From assembly GCF_047722505.1 (NCBI RefSeq), contig NZ_CP159814.1, forward strand, positions 186,001 to 250,000: a stretch of DNA of 64,000 nt. The letters are read 5' to 3'. Below are positions 16,450 through 26,072 of the stretch, in pieces. Made by a program: the position numbers and the translations under genes. The notes beneath the pieces are model-generated. The model was not told the DNA's origin and made no database searches. It saw only the letters and a list, made by a program, of their open reading frames with translations. The number at the start of each line of letters is the position of its first letter. Within the stretch, counting starts at the first letter, position 1. The stretch is from Pelagibacter sp047722505. GTDB taxonomy: Bacteria; Pseudomonadota; Alphaproteobacteria; Pelagibacterales; Pelagibacteraceae.

Positions 16450-18348
16450 ATGGGTATGAATATGAAGAATTTAGCAATGTGGGCAGTAATTGTTTTTTTA
16501 ACAATAGGTCTTTATAATATGTTTAAGAACCCTCAGGCTAATGTGGGCAAAGTTAATTCTATTATATTTTCAGAATTCTTATCAGAGGTTGATAATGGTG
16601 GAGTTGTAAAAGTTGATATTCAAGGAAACAATATTAGAGGAGTATTAGCTAATGGAAATACTTTTTCTACTTATTCACCAAATTATCCAAATTTAATTGA
16701 AAAGTTATCTGAAAGAGGCGTAAGCATATCAGCTGCTCCTTTAGAAGATAAGATGCCCTCTTTGTTTGGAGTTTTATTGTCGTGGTTTCCAATGTTGTTA
16801 TTGATTGCTGTTTGGATTTTCTTTATGAGACAGATGCAGGGTGGCAAAGGTGGAGCTATGGGCTTTGGAAAGTCTAAAGCAAAAATGATGAATGAATTAA
16901 AAGGTAAAGTCACCTTTGATGATGTTGCTGGAGTAGAAGAAGCCAAAGAAGAAGTTGAAGAAGTTGTTCAATTTTTAAAAGATCCTAAAAAGTTTAGTAG
17001 ACTTGGTGGAAAAATACCAAGAGGATGTTTGTTAGTCGGTCAACCAGGAACGGGTAAGACTTTACTTGCTAGAGCTATAGCTGGAGAAGCAGGAGTTCCA
17101 TTCTTTACTATATCAGGATCAGATTTTGTTGAAATGTTTGTAGGTGTTGGAGCCTCAAGAGTTAGAGATATGTTTGAGCAAGGTAAAAAAAATTCGCCCT
17201 GCATTATTTTCATAGATGAGATAGATGCTGTCGGAAGAAGTAGAGGTGCTGGCCTTGGTGGAGGTAACGATGAAAGAGAACAAACTTTAAACCAATTATT
17301 AGTTGAAATGGATGGCTTTGAAACGAATGAAGGTGTAATAATTATTGCGGCTACAAATAGACCTGATGTATTAGACCCTGCATTATTACGACCAGGTAGA
17401 TTTGATAGACAGGTAGTTGTTGGACTTCCAGATATAATAGGTAGAGAAAAAGTATTAAAAGTTCATGTTAAAAAAATTAAAATGGCACCTGATGTCAATT
17501 TAAGAACGGTAGCTAGAGGAACTCCTGGTTTTTCAGGTGCAGATTTAGCAAATATAGTTAATGAAGCAGCATTACTTGCTGCAAGAAAAAATAAAAGACT
17601 AGTTACTCTAACTGACTTTGAAGAAGCTAGAGATAAAGTGATGATGGGATCAGAAAGAAGATCTATGGTTATGACTGAAGAAGAAAAAACATTAACAGCA
17701 TATCACGAAGCTGGACATGCAATAGTAACTATTAACGAGAATGCAGCTCACCCAATTCATAAAGCAACAATCATTCCAAGAGGTCGAGCCTTAGGAATGG
17801 TTATGCAGCTACCTGAGAGAGATCAATTATCTCAAACAAGAGAACAGCTTCATGCTCAATTAGCTATAGCTATGGGTGGAAGAGTAGCGGAAGAAATCAT
17901 ATTTGGTGAAGATAAAGTTACAACTGGCGCATCTAGTGATATTGAACAAGCGACTCAAAGAGCAAGAGCGATGGTGATGCAAGCAGGCCTGAGCAAAGAG
18001 TTGGGACCAGTTGCTTATGGTTCGAATGAAGAAGAGGTATTTTTGGGTAGATCTGTTGCTAGAACTCAAAATATGTCTGAAGAAACTTCAAAAAAAGTAG
18101 ACGCAGAAATTAGAAAAATTGTAGATAAAGGTTATGAAAGAGCAAGAACAGTTTTAACCGAAAAAATTGATGATCTTCATAAATTAGCTAAAGCTCTTTT
18201 AACATATGAAACACTCTCAGGTGAAGAAATAGAAAACCTGATAAATAAAAATATATATCCAAGCAATAAAGAAGATTTAAAAGTTGAAAATGAAGATAAA
18301 GGCTCTGCTTTAAGCTCAATGGGTCTTAAGCCAAAAATAGTTCATTAA
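16450..18348 (+). CDS. ftsH: ATP-dependent zinc metalloprotease FtsH
   Basis: Membrane-anchored AAA+ protease that degrades unassembled membrane proteins and regulators such as sigma-32. The 632 residues show an N-terminal transmembrane helix (about 8-24), a second one (about 107-126), Walker A GQPGTGKT (197-204), Walker B IFIDEIDA (253-260) and the zinc site HEAGH (419-423). In-frame ATGs at 16450, 16456 and 16462 leave the exact start open. The gap to tilS contains TTGACA at 16415-16420, a possible -35 element. RpoH, a known FtsH target in other bacteria, is encoded at 22841. Confidence 0.97.
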   Translation: MGMNMKNLAMWAVIVFLTIGLYNMFKNPQANVGKVNSIIFSEFLSEVDNGGVVKVDIQGNNIRGVLANGNTFSTYSPNYPNLIEKLSERGVSISAAPLEDKMPSLFGVLLSWFPMLLLIAVWIFFMRQMQGGKGGAMGFGKSKAKMMNELKGKVTFDDVAGVEEAKEEVEEVVQFLKDPKKFSRLGGKIPRGCLLVGQPGTGKTLLARAIAGEAGVPFFTISGSDFVEMFVGVGASRVRDMFEQGKKNSPCIIFIDEIDAVGRSRGAGLGGGNDEREQTLNQLLVEMDGFETNEGVIIIAATNRPDVLDPALLRPGRFDRQVVVGLPDIIGREKVLKVHVKKIKMAPDVNLRTVARGTPGFSGADLANIVNEAALLAARKNKRLVTLTDFEEARDKVMMGSERRSMVMTEEEKTLTAYHEAGHAIVTINENAAHPIHKATIIPRGRALGMVMQLPERDQLSQTREQLHAQLAIAMGGRVAEEIIFGEDKVTTGASSDIEQATQRARAMVMQAGLSKELGPVAYGSNEEEVFLGRSVARTQNMSEETSKKVDAEIRKIVDKGYERARTVLTEKIDDLHKLAKALLTYETLSGEEIENLINKNIYPSNKEDLKVENEDKGSALSSMGLKPKIVH

Positions 18349-18354
18349 AACTAA

Positions 18355-19407
18355 ATGAAAAAATATTACACAAGAGTGTGTAATTTTGCTTATGGTAAAT
18401 CTTCGATTGAACTAGTTAAAAAAAAAGAAAATCTCCCACTAAATGGTAATAAGAAAATTTCCTTTGGACAAATTGAAATTCTTACACGAACTTCAATTGA
18501 AATAATTGATCTTAAGGATATAAAAAAATTACCTAAACCACTGAAAGAAAAAATTAATAAAGATCTTAAGATTATTGTTAAAAAAAGTAAAAATTTTGCT
18601 AGTTTAAATTTTAATAAAATTCCTAATATAATGGGTATATTAAATTTAACACCAGATAGCTTTTCTGATGGGGGCAAGTTTAATAAAAAAAAAACAGATA
18701 TATCTCATGCAAAAAATTTGTTTAGATCCGGAGCGGACATTATTGATGTTGGTGGAGAGTCAACGAGACCTGGATCTAAACCTGTAAGCAAAAAAGAAGA
18801 ATGGAATAGAATAAAAGAAATATTAAAAGATGTTAATAAAAAAATTCCACTATCATTAGATACAAGAAAATCAGAAATCATGAATAAAGGGATTCAGTTA
18901 GGAGTTAAACTTATAAATGATGTATCAGGGCTAAGTTATGACTCTAAAACAGTTGGTGTATTGAAAAAAAATAAAACTCCATTTGTAATTCAACATTCAC
19001 AAGGTACACCAGAAAAAATGCAAAAAAATCCTAAATATAAAAATGAATTATTAGATATTTATGATTTTTTTGAACAAAAGATTAAATTTTTAAGGTCTAT
19101 GGGCATAAGACACAATAATATCATGATTGATCCAGGGATTGGCTTTGGAAAAAATTTGAAACATAATATGAATTTAATTAGGAATGTTTCTATTTTTCAT
19201 ACTCTTGGTTTTCCTATACTACTTGGACTTTCTAGGAAAAGATTTATTAAGGATTTATCTGGAAAAAATGACAGCAAGGAAAGGTTAGGTGGAACAGTGG
19301 CCTCTTCCATGTATGCAATAATGCAAGGAGTTCAAGTTCTAAGAATTCATGACGTGAATGAATTAATACAAAGTATAAAGATATTTAAAGAATTAATTAA
19401 AAACTGA
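18355..19407 (+). CDS. folP: Dihydropteroate synthase
   Basis: Condenses p-aminobenzoate with dihydropterin pyrophosphate in folate synthesis. The catalytic TIM barrel begins near residue 90 with NIMGILNLTPDSFSDGG, followed by DVGGESTRPG and the C-terminal LGLSRKRFI segment; all key motifs are intact. The total of 350 residues includes an N-terminal extension of about 85 residues, as seen in other alphaproteobacterial FolP proteins. It is followed with a one-base overlap by glmM, a frequent folP partner. Confidence 0.95.
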   Translation: MKKYYTRVCNFAYGKSSIELVKKKENLPLNGNKKISFGQIEILTRTSIEIIDLKDIKKLPKPLKEKINKDLKIIVKKSKNFASLNFNKIPNIMGILNLTPDSFSDGGKFNKKKTDISHAKNLFRSGADIIDVGGESTRPGSKPVSKKEEWNRIKEILKDVNKKIPLSLDTRKSEIMNKGIQLGVKLINDVSGLSYDSKTVGVLKKNKTPFVIQHSQGTPEKMQKNPKYKNELLDIYDFFEQKIKFLRSMGIRHNNIMIDPGIGFGKNLKHNMNLIRNVSIFHTLGFPILLGLSRKRFIKDLSGKNDSKERLGGTVASSMYAIMQGVQVLRIHDVNELIQSIKIFKELIKN

Positions 19408-20738
19408 TGGCAAAAAAATATTTTGGAACAGATGGAATAAGAGGTGCCGTTAATAGTAAAAATATTAATGGAGATATGTTTTTTAAATTTGGACTTGCAA
19501 CAGGAACTTACTTTAAAACTCAAAAAAAAAAGAAACAAATAGCAATAATTGCTAAAGATACGAGACTATCAGGGTATAGTTTGGAACCTGCACTAGTATC
19601 AGGGCTTACATCAGCTGGTATGCACGTTTATACATTGGGCCCACTTCCAACCAATGGTTTAGCGATGTTAACCAAAACTATGAAAGCTAATATGGGAATT
19701 ATGATTACGGCATCTCATAACCCATATCATGACAATGGGTTAAAGTTATTTGGACCTGATGGGCTAAAACTGTCAAATAAGATTGAAAAAAAAATTGAAA
19801 CTTTAATTGATCAAAAAATTGAAAAGTCATTTTCAAAACCAAAAAAATTAGGTCGTGTAAAAAGGTTAGAAACTGCAAATAAAGATTATATAAAAATTTT
19901 AAAAAGTAATTTTCCAAAAGATTTTAATCTTAGGGGTTTAAGAATAGTGATTGATTGTGCAAATGGTGCTGGATACAAGGCGGGACCCGAATTGCTAAAA
20001 TCTTTAGGTGCCAAAGTATTTTCAATTGGGATAAATCCTAATGGACTTAATATTAATAAGAATTGTGGCTCTACGTTTCCAAATAAAATTAAATCTTCAG
20101 TAAAAAAATATAAAGCGCATATAGGAATCTCTCTGGATGGTGATGCTGACAGAATTATTATGTGTGATGAAAAAGGAATTATAATTGATGGAGATCAAAT
20201 AATTGCCGCAATAGCAATGAGATGGAAAAGAAAAAAAATGTTAAGAAGAGGTGTAGTTGGTACTTTAATGTCTAACTATGGATTAGAAAAATTTTTTAAA
20301 CTACATAATATAAAATTCTTAAGATCAAATGTAGGAGACCGTTTCGTAAAAGATAAAATGCAAAAAAATAATTTTAATTTAGGTGGTGAACAATCTGGGC
20401 ATATTATCTTAGGCAAATTTGCAACTACTGGAGATGGCTTACTAGTTGCTTTAGAAGTTTTATTTTCCTTAAGAAAAGGAAAAAAAGCTAGTAGTTTTTT
20501 TGATACTTTTAAGAAAACTCCACAAATATTGGAAAATATCGACGTTAAAGACATAAGTATAATTAAAAATATTAATATTAAGACTTCTATAAAATTAGCA
20601 GAAAAATTAATTAAAGGACAGGGTAGAATATTAGTTAGAAGCTCAGGCACTGAAACTAAAATCAGAGTAATGGGAGAGAGTAATAATAGTAGATTACTTC
20701 AAAAATGTTTGAAAATTGTGTTAAAAAAAATTAAATAA
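19407..20738 (+). CDS. glmM: Phosphoglucosamine mutase
   Basis: Converts glucosamine-6-phosphate to glucosamine-1-phosphate for UDP-GlcNAc, and so for peptidoglycan and lipid A. The 443-residue protein starts with the family motif KYFGTDGIRGAVN. The phosphoserine catalytic loop is TASHNPYHDNGLK, the metal site is DGDADRI, and the sugar-binding loop is GGEQSGH. The C-terminal phosphate-binding segment is VRSSGTETKIRVM. All functional sites are conserved. Confidence 0.97.
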   Translation: MAKKYFGTDGIRGAVNSKNINGDMFFKFGLATGTYFKTQKKKKQIAIIAKDTRLSGYSLEPALVSGLTSAGMHVYTLGPLPTNGLAMLTKTMKANMGIMITASHNPYHDNGLKLFGPDGLKLSNKIEKKIETLIDQKIEKSFSKPKKLGRVKRLETANKDYIKILKSNFPKDFNLRGLRIVIDCANGAGYKAGPELLKSLGAKVFSIGINPNGLNINKNCGSTFPNKIKSSVKKYKAHIGISLDGDADRIIMCDEKGIIIDGDQIIAAIAMRWKRKKMLRRGVVGTLMSNYGLEKFFKLHNIKFLRSNVGDRFVKDKMQKNNFNLGGEQSGHIILGKFATTGDGLLVALEVLFSLRKGKKASSFFDTFKKTPQILENIDVKDISIIKNINIKTSIKLAEKLIKGQGRILVRSSGTETKIRVMGESNNSRLLQKCLKIVLKKIK

Positions 20739-20739
20739 A

Positions 20740-21552
20740 TTGATACCAAAATCTAAAATATTAGTTATTGCTGGATCAGATTCATCTGGTGGTGCTGGCA
20801 TTCAAGCTGACATTAAAACCATCACTGCTTTAGGTTCGTATGCAATGACAGCAATAACGGCTGTCACAATTCAAAATACAACAGGTGTAAAATCAATAGT
20901 ACCAATCGATCCAAAGGAAATTTCAAATCAAATAGAATTTACTGCAAAAGACATTAAACCTGATGCTGTAAAAATTGGAATGTTGCACTCTACAAAAGTA
21001 ATAAAATCAGTAATTCACTCACTAAACCTTATTAAAGCTAAAAAAATAATTTTAGATCCTGTTATGGTTGCTAAAGGTGGTGCAAAACTTATTGATGATA
21101 AAGCAATTCAATTATTAAAAAATGAACTAATTAAAAAAGTTAGTTTAATAACTCCCAATATTCCAGAGGCCGAAATATTAACGAATACTAAAATAAGAAC
21201 AAAAGAAGATATGATTTTTGCTGCCAGTATATTAATTAAATTAGGAGCAAAAAATGTTTTTATAAAAGGTGGTCATTTAGAATCTAAAATTGTCCAAGAT
21301 ATTTTTGTTAATAAAAATGAAATTTTCATTATAAAAAATAAAAGAATTACAACCAGGAATACACATGGCACAGGTTGCACTCTTTCTTCTGCTATTTCTA
21401 CATTCTTTTCATGTGGAAAAACCTTAAAGAGATCTTGTGAGCTCGCAACTAAGTATGTACACAATTCAATAAATTCAAACCTTAAATTTGGTAAAGGTCA
21501 TGGACCTATCAACCATTTAAGTTCAGTAACAATAGAAAAAAAATTTAGATAA
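20740..21552 (+). CDS. thiD: Hydroxymethylpyrimidine/phosphomethylpyrimidine kinase
   Basis: Phosphorylates HMP and HMP-phosphate for thiamine synthesis. The 270-residue ribokinase-fold protein begins with GSDSSGGAGIQADIKT, the HMP-binding loop. It contains LDPVMVAKGG and the C-terminal anion-hole/catalytic motif THGTGCTLSSAIS. The start is TTG, one base after the glmM stop. With ThiE at 1297 it supports joining of salvaged pyrimidine precursor to thiazole; no thiC is present in this window. Confidence 0.95.
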   Translation: MIPKSKILVIAGSDSSGGAGIQADIKTITALGSYAMTAITAVTIQNTTGVKSIVPIDPKEISNQIEFTAKDIKPDAVKIGMLHSTKVIKSVIHSLNLIKAKKIILDPVMVAKGGAKLIDDKAIQLLKNELIKKVSLITPNIPEAEILTNTKIRTKEDMIFAASILIKLGAKNVFIKGGHLESKIVQDIFVNKNEIFIIKNKRITTRNTHGTGCTLSSAISTFFSCGKTLKRSCELATKYVHNSINSNLKFGKGHGPINHLSSVTIEKKFR

Positions 21553-22844
21553 TGAAAAATGTTGTAGTTGTTGGATCTCAATGGGGTGATGAAGGAAAAG
21601 GTAAAATAGTTGACTGGCTATCAGACCAAGCAGATGTTGTTATTCGTTTTCAAGGAGGACATAACGCTGGACACACATTAGTAATTGATGGAATAACTTA
21701 TAAATTAAGACTACTACCTTCTGGAATTGTAAGAAAAAATAAAATTTCTATTATAGGAAATGGAGTTGTTGTTGACCCTTGGGCATTATTAGAGGAAATA
21801 GAGGAAATTAAATCTATGGGTGTTGAGGTTAATGTAGATAATTTTATAATTTCAGAATCTGCAAATCTTATTTTACCATTTCATAGAGAGATGGATGAAA
21901 TAAGAGAAGATGCTGCTGGAAAAGGAAAAATTGGAACAACAAGAAGAGGGATCGGACCAGCTTATGAAGATAAAGTGGGAAGGAGATCAATCCGTGTTAT
22001 GGATCTAAGATCTGAAACTAATCTAGACCATAGATTAGAAACAGTACTTCTTCATCATAATGCAATTAGAAAAGGGTTGGGTAAAAAAATTTTTGAAAAA
22101 GATAAACTTAAAGAAGAACTTTTAAAGATTGCTCCAGAAATATTAAAGTTTTCACAACCTGTTTGGCTTAGAATTGATGAATTTAAAAAACAAAAAAAAA
22201 GAATATTATTTGAGGGTGCGCAAGGAATACTACTTGATGTAGACCATGGAACGTATCCTTTTGTAACATCATCTAATACTGTTGCATCTGCTGCTGCCAC
22301 AGGAACTGGTTGTGGTCCTAATTCTATTCATTATGTGCTTGGAATAACAAAGGCCTACACCACTAGAGTTGGCGAAGGACCTTTTCCTACAGAGTTAACA
22401 GATGACATTGGAGAGTTACTTGGTTCTAGAGGTAAAGAATTTGGTACTGTCACTAATAGAAAAAGAAGATGTGGTTGGTTTGACGGTGTTTTGGTTAGAC
22501 AAACAATTAAAATTTCAGGTATAGACGGAATAGCATTAACTAAATTAGATGTTTTAGATGAATTAGATGAAATTAAGATGTGTGTTGAATATGAACTTGA
22601 TGGCAAGAAAATGGATTACCTGCCAGCTGCAGTTGAGGATCAGTTAAAAATTAAGCCGATTTATAAAACTTTCCCTGGATGGAAAAGTTCTACCCAAGGA
22701 ATAAAAAATATTGAAGCCTTACCAGAAAATGCTAAAAATTATATTTATGCATTAGAAAATTTTATAGGGACGAAAGTTTCAAGTATTTCAACAAGCCCTG
22801 AACGAGAAGATACAATTCTTTTAGAGAATCCTTTTGTGGTTTAG
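21552..22844 (+). CDS. purA: Adenylosuccinate synthetase
   Basis: GTP-dependent conversion of IMP plus aspartate to adenylosuccinate, the first committed step to AMP. The product has 430 residues with the N-terminal catalytic P-loop GSQWGDEGKGKIVDWL and the GHNAGHT loop. Downstream are IGTTRRGIGPAYEDK and the GTP-contact region LTKLDVLD. The start overlaps thiD (TAATG), and the 3' end overlaps the convergent rpoH gene by 4 bases. Confidence 0.97.
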   Translation: MKNVVVVGSQWGDEGKGKIVDWLSDQADVVIRFQGGHNAGHTLVIDGITYKLRLLPSGIVRKNKISIIGNGVVVDPWALLEEIEEIKSMGVEVNVDNFIISESANLILPFHREMDEIREDAAGKGKIGTTRRGIGPAYEDKVGRRSIRVMDLRSETNLDHRLETVLLHHNAIRKGLGKKIFEKDKLKEELLKIAPEILKFSQPVWLRIDEFKKQKKRILFEGAQGILLDVDHGTYPFVTSSNTVASAAATGTGCGPNSIHYVLGITKAYTTRVGEGPFPTELTDDIGELLGSRGKEFGTVTNRKRRCGWFDGVLVRQTIKISGIDGIALTKLDVLDELDEIKMCVEYELDGKKMDYLPAAVEDQLKIKPIYKTFPGWKSSTQGIKNIEALPENAKNYIYALENFIGTKVSSISTSPEREDTILLENPFVV

Positions 22845-23734
22845 TTTACTGGAAGTAAATTTTTAGATTTAGCAGATAGCAACATGTGTTTTTGAAGCTT
22901 TTCAAATGCTTTGTTTTCAATTTGCCTAACTCTCTCTCTGCTAATTTCATATTTTTTGCTTAAATCTTCAAGCGTTGTAGGCTCATCATTTAATCTTCTA
23001 GAGTACAAAATCTCTCTTTCTCTTTCGTTAAGAATTTTTAAAGAATCTTTAAGTAAGCTTTGTCTTTGACCCATTTCTTCTTGATGTGCAAATTTAAGAT
23101 CATGGTCTAGCTCTTTATCTACCAACCAGTCTTGCCATTCGTCACCATCTTCTCCAACTTGAGCATTTAAAGAAAACTCTTTACCAGAAAGTCTTCTATT
23201 CATTGACACCACTTCATCTTTTTTAACATCTAATTTGTTAGCAATTTCGTCTACATGTTCAGGTCTTAAGTCACCTTCAGACTGAGGAGCGATTTGATTT
23301 TTAATTTTCTTTAAATTAAAAAATAATTTTTTTTGTGCAGTTGTTGTTCCTATTTTTACCAAACTCCAAGATCTTAGAATGTATTCTTGGATAGAAGCTC
23401 TAATCCACCACATTGCATAAGTTGCCAATCTAAATCCTTTCTCAGGTTCAAATTTTTTAACAGCCTGCATTAATCCTACATTTCCCTCTGAAATCATTTC
23501 GTTTACTGGAAGACCATATCCCCTATAACCCATCGCAATTTTTGCAACGAGTCGAAGGTGGCTAGTAACAAGTTTTTCTGCAGCTTTAACATTACCTGTT
23601 GCCTTCCAATTTTTTGCTAGCATATATTCTTCTTCAGCTGCCAACATAGGAAATTTTTTAATTTGTTCCAGATAAGCAGATAAACCACCTTCATTAGATA
23701 GTGCTGGAAGATTACTATTCATTGTATTACCCAT
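22841..23734 (-). CDS. rpoH: RNA polymerase heat-shock sigma factor RpoH (sigma-32)
   Basis: Alternative sigma factor for heat-shock promoters. The product has 297 residues. Region 2 contains the core-binding and -10 recognition helices, including FRLATYAMWWIRASIQEYIL at about 101-120. The diagnostic RpoH box QKKLFFNL lies at 134-141. Region 4 ends with a helix-turn-helix around ISRERVRQIENKAFEKL. The ATG at 23734 gives MGNTMNSNLP; the second Met at 23722 may be the true start, since alphaproteobacterial RpoH often begins close to SNLP. It follows rluD by 42 bases, a conserved alphaproteobacterial pair. Confidence 0.95.
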   Translation of the reverse strand: MGNTMNSNLPALSNEGGLSAYLEQIKKFPMLAAEEEYMLAKNWKATGNVKAAEKLVTSHLRLVAKIAMGYRGYGLPVNEMISEGNVGLMQAVKKFEPEKGFRLATYAMWWIRASIQEYILRSWSLVKIGTTTAQKKLFFNLKKIKNQIAPQSEGDLRPEHVDEIANKLDVKKDEVVSMNRRLSGKEFSLNAQVGEDGDEWQDWLVDKELDHDLKFAHQEEMGQRQSLLKDSLKILNEREREILYSRRLNDEPTTLEDLSKKYEISRERVRQIENKAFEKLQKHMLLSAKSKNLLPVN

Positions 23735-23776
23735 AAGTTGTATTTATTTAATTAACTATAGTATTATTTCAAGGTT

Positions 23777-24757
23777 TTATTTGTCAGTATTTCTAAGCAA
23801 TACTAAAATATTTTCAAGTTCTTGTGGCAAAATTGAGGTAAAAGTCATTTCATCATTAGTTTTAGGGTGAATAAAGCCCAGTTTTTGCGCGTGCAGAAAT
23901 TGTCTATCCAATTTATAAATTAGGTTTTCTAAACTAGTATCGATATTTTTAAGTTTTTTATATTTTTTTTTATATTTTCCATCACCCATAATGCTGTTGC
24001 CCATATGTGTCATGTGAACTCTTATCTGATGCGTTCTTCCCGTTTCCAATCTACATTCGACCAAACTTAGTGTGGGTGTTTTATCATTTTCAAAAATCTC
24101 TATAGTTTTGTAATTAGTGATTGCTCTTTTACCTTTAGAACTACTAACCTCCATCATTTGTCTATTTTTTGAACTTCTAGTTATGAAGGTATCAATTTTC
24201 CCAGAAGAAGGTCTAAGTTTTCCCCAAATTAAGAGCCGATAAACTCTTGTAATTGTGTGCTCACTAAATTGATGAGATAAATTTTCATGTGTTACGTTAT
24301 TTTTAGCTATAACTATTAATCCAGAAGTATCTTTGTCTATTCTGTGTACAATACCAGGTCTTAATTCATCTCCAATTGTAGATAGTGAATCTTTATTATA
24401 ATGCATTAAGGCATTAACAATTGTTTCATCATAATTACCCGCACCTGGATGCATAATTATTCCAGCTGGCTTATCAATTACTAATAAATCATCATCCTCA
24501 TAAACAATTTCTAATTTAAAATCATAAGGTTTTAAAGATGCTTCTTTGGGTTCTGGAATTTGAAGATCAATTTTATCACCAGTAGATATTTTTTTTGAAG
24601 GACTGTTAACGACTACATTATTTAATTTTAATTTTTCTTTAAGAATTAAATTTTTGATTCTAGTTCTACTAATCAACCCCTCTCTTTTGTTAACGAATAC
24701 ATCAAGTCGAAGGTTATTCTCATCTGTTTCAACTATTAAATTAATGTTTTTTTCCAT
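23777..24757 (-). CDS. rluD: Ribosomal large-subunit pseudouridine synthase (RluD-type)
   Basis: Forms pseudouridines in 23S rRNA helix 69 (RluA/RluD family). An N-terminal S4 RNA-binding domain (about residues 10-70) precedes the catalytic domain with its invariant aspartate in HRIDKDTSGLIVIAK. Later motifs are RTHQIRVHM and HAQKLGF. The Met at 24757 (sequence MEKNINLIVETDE) gives 326 residues and was chosen because the longer frame to 24808 would run into the tRNA-Arg gene. Its promoter should overlap that tRNA on the opposite strand. Confidence 0.92.
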   Translation of the reverse strand: MEKNINLIVETDENNLRLDVFVNKREGLISRTRIKNLILKEKLKLNNVVVNSPSKKISTGDKIDLQIPEPKEASLKPYDFKLEIVYEDDDLLVIDKPAGIIMHPGAGNYDETIVNALMHYNKDSLSTIGDELRPGIVHRIDKDTSGLIVIAKNNVTHENLSHQFSEHTITRVYRLLIWGKLRPSSGKIDTFITRSSKNRQMMEVSSSKGKRAITNYKTIEIFENDKTPTLSLVECRLETGRTHQIRVHMTHMGNSIMGDGKYKKKYKKLKNIDTSLENLIYKLDRQFLHAQKLGFIHPKTNDEMTFTSILPQELENILVLLRNTDK

Positions 24758-24780
24758 AAAATGTAATATTAATACTATAT

Positions 24781-24857
24781 GCGCTGCTAGCTCAACTGGA
24801 TAGAGCACCAGATTTCGAATCTGGGGGTTATAGGTTCGACTCCTATGTGGCGCACCA
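24781..24857 (+). tRNA. tRNA-Arg (anticodon TCG), CCA encoded
   Basis: A full cloverleaf can be drawn. The acceptor GCGCTGC pairs with GTGGCGC (two G-U pairs). The D stem is GCTC/GAGC. The anticodon arm is CCAGA-TTTCGAA-TCTGG with anticodon TCG, the variable loop has 5 bases, and the T arm is ATAGG-TTCGACT-CCTAT. The discriminator A is followed by a genome-encoded CCA. The total length is 77 bases. It reads CGA and, with wobble, other CGN arginine codons. It is transcribed away from rluD and toward the end of the convergent sua5. Confidence 0.96.
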
Positions 24858-24873
24858 CATCCAAACTAGATAT

Positions 24874-25806
24874 CTAGTACTTTGATGCCCTCCGCAATCT
24901 ATCATTTATAGCTTTACCAAGACCTATATTAGGAATTTTTTCCACAGCAATTGATTTATAGCCTTCATTTTTTATATTTCTTAGACATGAGTAGAGGTTC
25001 TTTGCTGCTTCATCTAGGTTGTTTTTAGTAGTTAAATAAAAATAATTTTTGAGTTTAGTTTTTTTTCTCTTAATCATTATAAAAGCTTCATCATTTTTTG
25101 GTTTTGTGACATTCATGCGTAAAGGAATACCAGGAGAATAATGCAATTGAGATTGACCAGGAGCTATTTTTTTTTTAGGATTAATAGATAAACTTATCTT
25201 AAAACCCAAAGTTTTTTGAATTTTTAAGATATCTAGACCACCCAATCTTAGTATAGATGGTCTCCCTATAAGGTTAACTATTGTAGATTCTATTCCAATA
25301 GCGCATGCACCTCCGTCTAAAATATATTTAATTTTATTACCAAATTCTTCTTTAACATCTTTTGCTTTAACAGCGCTTACTTTTGTTGTGATATTAGCAC
25401 TGGGCGCAGCTAATGGATAATCTAACTGTTTTAGTAAATCTTTAAATATTGTGTGTTTTGGAAATCTTACTGCTAAACTTTTCTTATTATTGGTAACATA
25501 TTTAGAAATCTTAGAATCTTCCCTTAATTGTAATACGTATGTTATTGGGCCAGGAGAGAATTTTTTATAAAGTTTAGTAAAATTATCATTTATTAGGCAA
25601 TCTTTTTTAAGAGAATCGATATCGTGATAATGTACGATTAAAGGGTTGTTTTTTGGTCTTTTTTTTAAATTAAAAATCTTTTTTACTGCTGAATTCTTGT
25701 ATGCATTAGCTGCTAGACCATAAACAGTTTCAGTAGGTACGCCAATACAGTAATTTTTATTAAGGTATTTTTTTGCTTTTTTGATATTTGATTGATTGGA
25801 TTTCAT
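24874..25806 (-). CDS. tsaC: L-threonylcarbamoyladenylate synthase (Sua5/TsaC family)
   Basis: Makes threonylcarbamoyl-AMP from threonine, bicarbonate and ATP for the t6A37 modification of ANN-decoding tRNAs. The N-terminal YrdC domain starts with GVPTETVYGLAANA and includes PLIVHYHD, LAVRFPKH and the APSAN motif. At 310 residues it also has the C-terminal Sua5 domain, joined by a linker with APGQSQLHYSPGIPL; it is therefore the Sua5 rather than the short TsaC form. It ends 16 bases from the tRNA-Arg gene and diverges from xseB. Confidence 0.93.
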   Translation of the reverse strand: MKSNQSNIKKAKKYLNKNYCIGVPTETVYGLAANAYKNSAVKKIFNLKKRPKNNPLIVHYHDIDSLKKDCLINDNFTKLYKKFSPGPITYVLQLREDSKISKYVTNNKKSLAVRFPKHTIFKDLLKQLDYPLAAPSANITTKVSAVKAKDVKEEFGNKIKYILDGGACAIGIESTIVNLIGRPSILRLGGLDILKIQKTLGFKISLSINPKKKIAPGQSQLHYSPGIPLRMNVTKPKNDEAFIMIKRKKTKLKNYFYLTTKNNLDEAAKNLYSCLRNIKNEGYKSIAVEKIPNIGLGKAINDRLRRASKY

Positions 25807-25826
25807 GTATTAATAATTATTATTAT

Positions 25827-26072
25827 ATGAAAGATAAAAATTTACCACCTGATAATAACACGCAGTCTCTTGAGGAACTAACAAAAGAAGCAAATAATAT
25901 TATTGAATCTTTAGAGTCAGAAAAAGACTTACAGAATTCAATTGATTCATACCAGCAGTTATTAAAATTAAATAATACTATTGAAAAAAAATTCTATAAA
26001 ACTTCAAAAATGATCAATGAAGAAACAAAAAAAAAAATTAACAATATAAGTTCAAAAAAAAATGCAAAATAA
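25827..26072 (+). CDS. xseB: Exodeoxyribonuclease VII small subunit
   Basis: Small helical subunit of exonuclease VII, which degrades single-stranded DNA with XseA. From the ATG at 25827 the product has 81 residues. It is all helical and highly charged, with SLEELTKEANNIIESLES matching the family's conserved N-terminal helix. The frame is open upstream to 25788, but that would overlap the divergent sua5 start. The stop overlaps ispA by 11 bases. The xseB-ispA-dxs order is common in proteobacteria. xseA is not in this window. Confidence 0.87.
   Translation: MKDKNLPPDNNTQSLEELTKEANNIIESLESEKDLQNSIDSYQQLLKLNNTIEKKFYKTSKMINEETKKKINNISSKKNAK

Noticed and set aside
20276..20650. 124-codon frame antisense to glmM
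   Set aside because: Fully covered by conserved glmM motifs on the other strand, with no ribosome-binding site or family match.
24781..24857. tRNA-Arg as an integration site
   Set aside because: No integrase gene and no duplicated tRNA 3' end is visible nearby; the genes on both sides are housekeeping.
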